From Sanchytrium tribonematis (lineage: Eukaryota > Sanchytriomycota > Sanchytriomycetes > Sanchytriales > Sanchytriaceae): a stretch of 11,042 nt of DNA. Numbering within the stretch: position 1 is the stretch's first letter; each line of letters begins with the position of its first letter. The stretch is taken from the NCBI GenBank assembly GCA_018985235.1, contig JADGIG010000270.1, positions 1 through 11,042 of the forward strand, written 5' to 3'. This document shows, one piece after another, positions 7,143-11,042 of the stretch. The translations under genes were made by a program, and so were the position numbers. Below the pieces are notes generated by a model. The model searched no databases, had not been told where the DNA came from, and saw only the letters and a program-made list of their open reading frames with translations.

Positions 7143-7782
7143 AGGTTCCATTGAGACCTCCAGGGCAACCCCGGGCTTGCAGATGCCTTGGTTGGTGAAC
7201 CAAGGAAAAAATTGTAGGTGTGGTAGAACTGTGTTTTTCTGTTGTTTTTCTGTTGATTCTACTTACATCTTCAATACCTCTCTGGATGTATATGGCCTGT
7301 ATTTCTACTTCTGTTGGTACATGGCATATATTTAATTTATAACCAGGCACGTAAACGTCTTTGCCAGCTCGATATTAGAACACATGTGGTTCATGTGGTT
7401 GTTCAATGACAATTGAACGTTTTCACTCAACCTCTAACTGGCCTAATCTTGATCCAAGACCATTATAAGACGAAATTTGCAAACCAATGCCATCGGGTGA
7501 TTCTCCTGCATTTTGTAGTTGAATAACAATTTGTCGACTTTCTAAATCTATTGGATTGTCCTTGGAAATGCACTTATCCATAAATTTACATTTATCAAAT
7601 TCAAAGTCAAAATTTCTATTCTTTAAAATATTGATAAGGTCACTCCAATGGAGATATCTGGTAGTGTAAAGGGGAACAATCTGTCCATTCGGGAGATTGA
7701 CGAAAAAATGTCTATCTTTTTTTAGTGTTTTTCGGAATAGGCAGTTGCCAAGAAATTTAAGGAAAACCGAGACCCTGCCAAC
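7120..7782 (-). pseudogene. unknown protein, 220 codons in one frame with two stops
   Basis: One minus-strand frame runs from 7782 to 7120 without a frameshift. Only a TGA (7423-7425) and a TAA (7375-7377) interrupt it. The first 119 codons contain DRHFFVNLPNGQIVPLY, RYLHWSDLINILKNRNFDF and SRQIVIQLQNAGESPDG, then GLQISSYNGLGSRLGQLEVE. After the stops it continues with YRAGKDVYVPGYKLNICHV and EIQAIYIQRGIEDVSRIN, ending in a Thr/Ser-rich tail. The alternating hydrophobic pattern suggests beta strands. No ATG occurs in the first half; the N-terminus may lie in another frame above 7782. I do not recognise the family and see no membrane segment, zinc motif or transposase signature. It lies just upstream of piggyBac A on the same strand and may be interrupted by, or unrelated to, that element. 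Confidence 0.5.
7185..7204. repeat. short perfect inverted repeat
   Basis: CCTTGGTT and AACCAAGG, eight bases each, separated by GGTG. It lies inside the unknown minus-strand frame, and no regulatory role is claimed. Confidence 0.7.
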
Positions 7783-7943
7783 TTAAAGAATTCAAATTTA
7801 GTGGCGTTATGGCTCCGAGAATTGGGTTGGCCCCGGGGGCTCGCCAGTAATTGGTAAAGTGAACTGAGACTGAACATGGGATCGCTGTGAAAAAACATGT
7901 CAGTAAATCTCAATTCTCTTTATTGTAATAAAATAATTATCAT
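7783..7943. other. spacer with a GC-rich patch
   Basis: A minus-strand open stretch without an ATG (7913-7722) overlaps the upper end of the unknown 7120-7782 frame and could hold its shifted N-terminus. A short GC-rich palindromic patch (GGCCCCGGGGGC, about 7829-7840) stands out from its AT-rich surroundings. No tRNA box pattern was found in it. Confidence 0.3.
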
Positions 7944-8198
7944 TTGGTTAATAATTTTGTATTAATTCATTCGTTATTGCCTCTTGTCAATGGTATTCCT
8001 TATAGTGGAGAATTTATTGTTCAAACTCTCAAGTTGCGTGGATGTGGCGACTTTTCAAAATCTAGAGGCGTCAGTATATACTCGTCTGACAGAAGAGTTT
8101 ATTTAATTGTCAGCAAATGTAGAGGGGTCCAACATAAACATTTGTTTAATTTCAATTTCTGCTCTTCAAATGGTCGAGTGGATTGTATGCTCTTTTAA
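7944..8198 (+). pseudogene. open frame of 84 codons, unrecognised
   Basis: The frame is open from a TTG to a stop at 8196-8198 and has no ATG, so if real it is a fragment or an exon. It reads SLLPLVNGIPYSGEFIVQTL, then LRGCGDFSKSRGVSIYSSD, then VYLIVSKCRGV. It is cysteine-containing and basic, with no motif I can name. The reverse strand is full of stops here, which slightly favours plus-strand coding. It is convergent with the minus-strand ORF at 8200-8547. Confidence 0.25.
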
Positions 8199-8199
8199 A

Positions 8200-8547
8200 C
8201 TAGCCAATATTGTTTAAAGATGGGAAATGTAAGAGAAGATTTTTAGAACAATTTACTGATCTGAAATAACCAAAATTCTTCTCTATGTTAAAATTGAAGT
8301 ACATTTCCATATTTGTTCCCAATCTCACTGTCATCTCTATAATCTGGCAATTGCTAATTCTGCACATGATCGTATTCAATCTAATCTGCTTTTTACTGTC
8401 ATCTAATTTCAATGTGTAAATACTCTCAGATTCTGGACTATTTGTGTTTTTCTTTAATATAGTGTAGTTGTTATCAATTTTAACTCGCACTAACTTATAT
8501 TCGTAGCTCTCCATGTTGCAGTAGATTAGGTTAATGTTGAATGGCAT
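8200..8547 (-). CDS. hypothetical protein, 115 residues
   Basis: An uninterrupted ATG-to-stop frame of 115 codons; stops occur in frame a short way upstream of the ATG (about 8580-8590), so the start is this ATG or close to it. It reads MPFNINLIYCNMESYEYKLV, then VKIDNNYTILKKN, SIYTLKLDDSKKQIRL and CRISNCQIIEMTV. Polar and hydrophobic residues alternate, suggesting a beta-rich fold. Four cysteines are spread out without a metal-binding spacing. No signal peptide or membrane segment is seen. I do not recognise the family. Its first codons overlap the opposite-strand small frame at 8534-8677. It could be a host gene, a viral-type gene or an element fragment; its intactness is its main support. 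Confidence 0.4.
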   Translation of the reverse strand: MPFNINLIYCNMESYEYKLVRVKIDNNYTILKKNTNSPESESIYTLKLDDSKKQIRLNTIMCRISNCQIIEMTVRLGTNMEMYFNFNIEKNFGYFRSVNCSKNLLLHFPSLNNIG

Positions 8548-8677
8548 TCTTTTGATGGCAATTCTGGTTTTAGGTGTAGAAAATTATCACTTATTTACAT
8601 CCTGGTTACATGGGAACAATAGTGACAGAGAATTTAAATTGCTTAATGAATGCGTCGATTTAGCAGAATATGTGTAA
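8534..8677 (+). CDS. small ORF, 47 residues, with hydrophobic N-terminus
   Basis: ATG at 8534 and TAA at 8675-8677. The first 16 residues (MLNGILLMAILVLGVE) are hydrophobic like a signal or anchor sequence, and the rest is hydrophilic (FTSWLHGNNSDREFKLLNEC). The last 31 codons up to the stop are largely the perfect 87-bp repeat, and the second repeat copy is also open in this frame. It may be chance; the 5' end overlaps the start of the 8200-8547 gene on the other strand. Confidence 0.22.
   Translation: MLNGILLMAILVLGVENYHLFTSWLHGNNSDREFKLLNECVDLAEYV
8583..8669 (+). repeat. direct repeat, copy 1 (87 bp, identical)
   Basis: Identical over all 87 bases to 10956-11042. The flanking bases differ to the left of 8583. 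The right boundary is unknown because copy 2 runs into the window edge. Confidence 0.97.
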
Positions 8678-8839
8678 ATTAGAAACTTACTGCCAATTAT
8701 GTTGTAGTACGCAAATCAATAGACACTACATTCAACAGAGATAATCAACACACAAATATTGATTCATCGTAATATAATTCATCAAGATCAAAGAGATTGA
8801 GATTTGGATGACTGTTATTATAATGTAAGATAAGATAAT
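8678..8839. other. spacer, nothing assignable
   Basis: AT-rich stretch after the repeat and before the C-terminal end of piggyBac B. The minus strand has a short acidic open piece (LNLFDLDELYYDESIF) without a recognisable context. No TTAA-flanked terminus was found. Confidence 0.3.
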
Positions 8840-9880
8840 TTATTGGGAAATCTCTCTTTGAATAGGTAGTCGAATATCTGTATCTACCGATAATATAATC
8901 TTCTCTTGAGGAACCAAAAGGTGTAACTTCTCGATTCCAATTTCAGAAATCAAATTAGTTTGCGTGGATTCACTTATTCGAATGCTCTGTCTTTCAACTA
9001 AATCGGTGGCAACAGCTTGGTTAAATGAGTGCAATTTAAGAACTGTCAATTTGTGCATGTGATTGGTGCATTTTGTACGCAACAGTCATTAGCATATTTA
9101 ATGCGGTGTGATACGACTGAACTTTCCAATTAGCATTTCTACCCAGTCTGTCGTGGAAGAAACTAGCTGGTCCAAGACATCCACGCCAATCATATGCATA
9201 TTATACATATGATTGGCAAATGGATAAATCTTGGGACCACGGTACTGTTTATCACTTACCAATGGATTTTCTTTGATCAGCATCAAAAAATGCATTGTTA
9301 TTTCTATACATTCCTATATTAGTGTGTTGTACCTATAGCTACCAAATATTCTCGATTTGTGGCGAAACAAAATACCCCATTATCAACTATGAATATGTAA
9401 TAAATTCCATCCTTTTCACAGTAACTCGATGGATATATGACATCCTTATTTAAATATATTCATACTTTGTTCTGTTTAATAAATTTCTTCATTAATTCTC
9501 GAAAAAGTAGTGGAATTCGGTTTGATTCGAATGTCCCTACAACACTAATATCATCTTCTTTTAATTCAGTCATTAATGTAGGGGTTGTGAAATAGCTATT
9601 TAAGAACATCACTTGATCTGAAGATGCATTTCCGTAATCCTGGGTGTCATTTACATCTTTTATCATTTTAAATACTGAATTATTAATTTTTATTCATACG
9701 GAAGTGGCTTCAAGTTGATCATCATGAAAAACATATTTCAATGGTACTCTAGTAATGCTACAACAAAGAACAAACCATTTCAACCCCTTCCTTGCTGGCT
9801 TGATTCGGAGTGCTATCAATAAAATCTAAATCATTCAGATCTTCAATTGTCATTCCTGATGACAAACTAACGTCGCTCAT
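8840..9880 (-). pseudogene. piggyBac transposase B, N-terminal half deleted
   Basis: A second TTAA-specific transposase remnant, different in sequence from copy A. The ATG at 9880 begins a 40-codon acidic leader (MTIEDLNDLDFIDSTPNQ). An overlapping frame then enters the catalytic domain at IKPARKGLKWFVL, past the first DE motif, so the leader and core are joined by a deletion. The core goes on with VPLKYVFHDD, then QVMFLNSYFTTPTLMTELK, where families have DNFFTS; the Asp is not there. SVVGTFESNRIP (the GT.r.NR.P motif) comes next, then YYIFIVDNGVFCF, where a third Asp is plausible. A frame change leads to the hallmark YNMHMIGVDVLDQ (9098-9295). The C-terminal tail is HSFNQAVATDLVE (8840-9082). 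At least three frameshifts and several stops make it inactive. No terminal repeats were recognised. Confidence 0.85.
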
Positions 9881-10140
9881 GTTTTACCCTGTTCTGCTTT
9901 AACAATTTATTTTCTTGCTTAATAAATAATTTCAAAATTTATTAATAAATAAGTGGAATAAAAGGTCCATCAATGGTTGAAATCCACCCCGATGAATTTG
10001 TGACAAGGTGTGGATTGGGTCAAAAAAACCTTTTGACACAACCGGTTAAGCATACAAGAACAATTGTTTGATATTTTACAGGCAAAATGAATTTATAATC
10101 TAAAATTTGATGGGTTTGTAATGGATTTCTGCTGGGATTT
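9881..10140. other. AT-rich spacer, no gene assigned
   Basis: Holds several TTAA sites near 9898-9925 and short open pieces on the plus strand (for example MVEIHPDEFVTRCGLGQ from 9974) that could be coding scraps. No motif supports a name. Confidence 0.3.
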
Positions 10141-10593
10141 GAGGTAAGAGTTAAATCAAATAAATTTGAACATTTAATTTGGTCAGCCGATGCTTCAGAT
10201 CGATGCTAATCAACTACTGCAGGAATTTCTATAGTTTTAAAATCCAATACTTCATCTAAATACTTGCTAAGATCCATCATTCTCTTATTGACATGCTGAT
10301 TTGAGTATAGATCATTTTTATCAGTCTATTTTCAATTAGCAAAAATGAATGCCAAGGCATTAAAATACAAGTCAACAGTTCTCAATGTTGTGTATGACCT
10401 GTCGGATATGGATCAAAATGGTAGTAATACAAGTGATAAAAGGGATGTTATGTTCAAAGATAAGAGGAAAATAGAGATTGTCATGGAACATATGGTGGGT
10501 GACAGAAATCTCTCGGGAATGGATATTGTAGCAATATTGGATAATTTTTTCGTATTGATAACAAATAAGTTGATGATAAGAGCACAAGTTTGA
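10141..10593 (+). pseudogene. possible piggyBac-type scrap with unknown upstream part
   Basis: One plus-strand frame runs the whole length with stops only at 10207-10209 and about 10294. The upstream part reads FEHLIWSADASDRC, then TTAGISIVLKSN. The last 82 codons (ATG at 10345) read KSTVLNVVYDLSD, then KIEIVMEHMVGDRNLSG and MDIVAILDNFFVLITNKL. The order vY.g, IVM.L and DNFF..i...L resembles the middle of piggyBac transposases, where DNFFTS holds the second catalytic Asp. The expected GT.R.NR motif does not follow, because the frame stops. The upstream SADAS motif does not fit piggyBac and looks more like an RNase H-type first Asp, so two scraps may be fused, or the call may be wrong. The reverse-strand open frame here (10671-10372) has a less protein-like composition. 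Confidence 0.38.
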
Positions 10594-10725
10594 TTTGCTG
10601 TCATTTATTAGGGTTGATCTTGTGCTCAGATTCCATGTACCAGTACGATAGTGTGGTAAGAAAAAAACCAATTGCGCGCTTTAAGTTCATTTAATATCAT
10701 TTGAGCTGAATCTTGAGACTATTTC

Positions 10726-10887
10726 TCAAGCACTGGAAAAACATTTTAATTTTACATTATAAAACTCAGTTCTATTTTTTATCTCAGCATCATTTATACC
10801 TCCTTCATCTATTTTAAAAAGTAAATCAACTATTTTAGCTTCTCTATCACGAAATTCTGTATCTAATTGACTCTTCAACGCTTCAGA
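10726..10887 (-). pseudogene. short coding-like scrap, charged helical
   Basis: Fifty-three codons between a TAA (10888-10890) and a TGA (10726-10728) read EALKSQLDTEFRDREAKIVD, then LLFKIDEGGINDAEIKNRTE, then FYNVKLKCF. The pattern is strongly helical and charged, as in Gag leaders or coiled coils. It has no ATG at the start and is too short to assign. After the TGA the frame continues for 13 more codons. Confidence 0.33.
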
Positions 10888-11042
10888 TTATCGTGTTCAC
10901 TATTCAATAACCATAGACAAACCTACGATTTATAAATGGAAGTCCATTTTGCCTCATTATCACTTATTTACATCCTGGTTACATGGGAACAATAGTGACA
11001 GAGAATTTAAATTGCTTAATGAATGCGTCGATTTAGCAGAAT
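10871..11042 (+). other. open frame entering repeat copy 2
   Basis: Following a TGA at 10868-10870, this frame stays open to the right edge (57 codons, no ATG). It reads YSITIDKPTIYKWKSIL and then enters the 87-bp repeat in the same frame as the 8534-8677 ORF (LFTSWLHGNNSDREFK). It could be the more complete copy of a gene of which copy 1 holds a fragment. Confidence 0.28.
10956..11042 (+). repeat. direct repeat, copy 2 (runs off the window)
   Basis: Identical to 8583-8669 over its whole visible length; the repeat may be longer than seen. The copies are offset by 2373 bases. Confidence 0.97.

Noticed and set aside
7075-7335. Plus-strand Cys/Phe-rich 86-codon frame
   Set aside because: Overlaps the piggyBac terminal hairpin and is antisense to the better-supported minus-strand frame 7120-7782.
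523-7782. A reassigned stop codon that would restore the broken frames
   Set aside because: TAA, TAG and TGA all interrupt recognisable proteins, and frameshifts are also present, so no single reassignment explains the breaks.
7795-7860. tRNA or SINE-like GC-rich patch
   Set aside because: No A-box/B-box pair and no cloverleaf could be drawn; it is just a short GC-rich palindrome.
10372-10671. Minus-strand 99-codon and 63-codon frames
   Set aside because: Rich in Ile/His/Cys as expected for antisense of the plus-strand frame ending at 10593; no motif.
1-11042. CRISPR arrays, bacterial operons, riboswitches, rRNA or tRNA genes
   Set aside because: No regularly spaced repeats, no clustered co-directional intact genes and no recognisable RNA structures were seen; the content is eukaryotic mobile DNA.

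Overview
The window looks like a stretch of AT-rich eukaryotic nuclear DNA made almost entirely of decayed transposable elements. No bacterial features are visible: there are no operons, ribosome-binding sites or rRNA/tRNA genes. The recognisable proteins are eukaryotic retrotransposon and DNA-transposon enzymes (Ty3/gypsy Pol, a LINE reverse transcriptase with RNase H, and piggyBac transposases). All three stop codons interrupt these frames, so the breaks look like ordinary decay and not a changed genetic code. The host cannot be named from sequence alone. An AT-rich invertebrate, a protist or a microsporidian-type parasite would all fit.

Layout. 1-398 (-): the open N-terminal part of a charged, coiled-coil-like protein that runs off the left edge. 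523-2507 (+): a Ty3/gypsy pol remnant, in order reverse transcriptase, RNase H, integrase. Its integrase is much better preserved than the rest. 2659-3048 (+): an intact orphan frame. 3166-3351 (+): a scrap of a second gypsy-type RNase H. 3407-4279 (-): a frameshifted gene of unknown function. About 4310-5706 (-): a LINE-type element carrying RT and RNase HI. 5971-7092 (-): an internally deleted piggyBac element with inverted terminal motifs outside its coding region. 7120-7782 (-): about 220 codons in one frame with only two stops, family unknown. 7944-8547: two short frames of unknown function. 8840-9880 (-): a second, different and differently deleted piggyBac. 10141-10593 (+): a possible third piggyBac scrap. 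10726-10887 (-): a short coding-like scrap.

A perfect direct repeat of at least 87 bp (8583-8669 and 10956-11042) brackets the second piggyBac region. It is the youngest event visible, because its copies are identical while the DNA between them is heavily decayed.

The genes do not work together as a system; the locus reads as a nest of independent insertions. The most interesting residues are the unassigned coding remnants (7120-7782, 3407-4279, 1-398, 2659-3048, 8200-8547) and the recent duplication.
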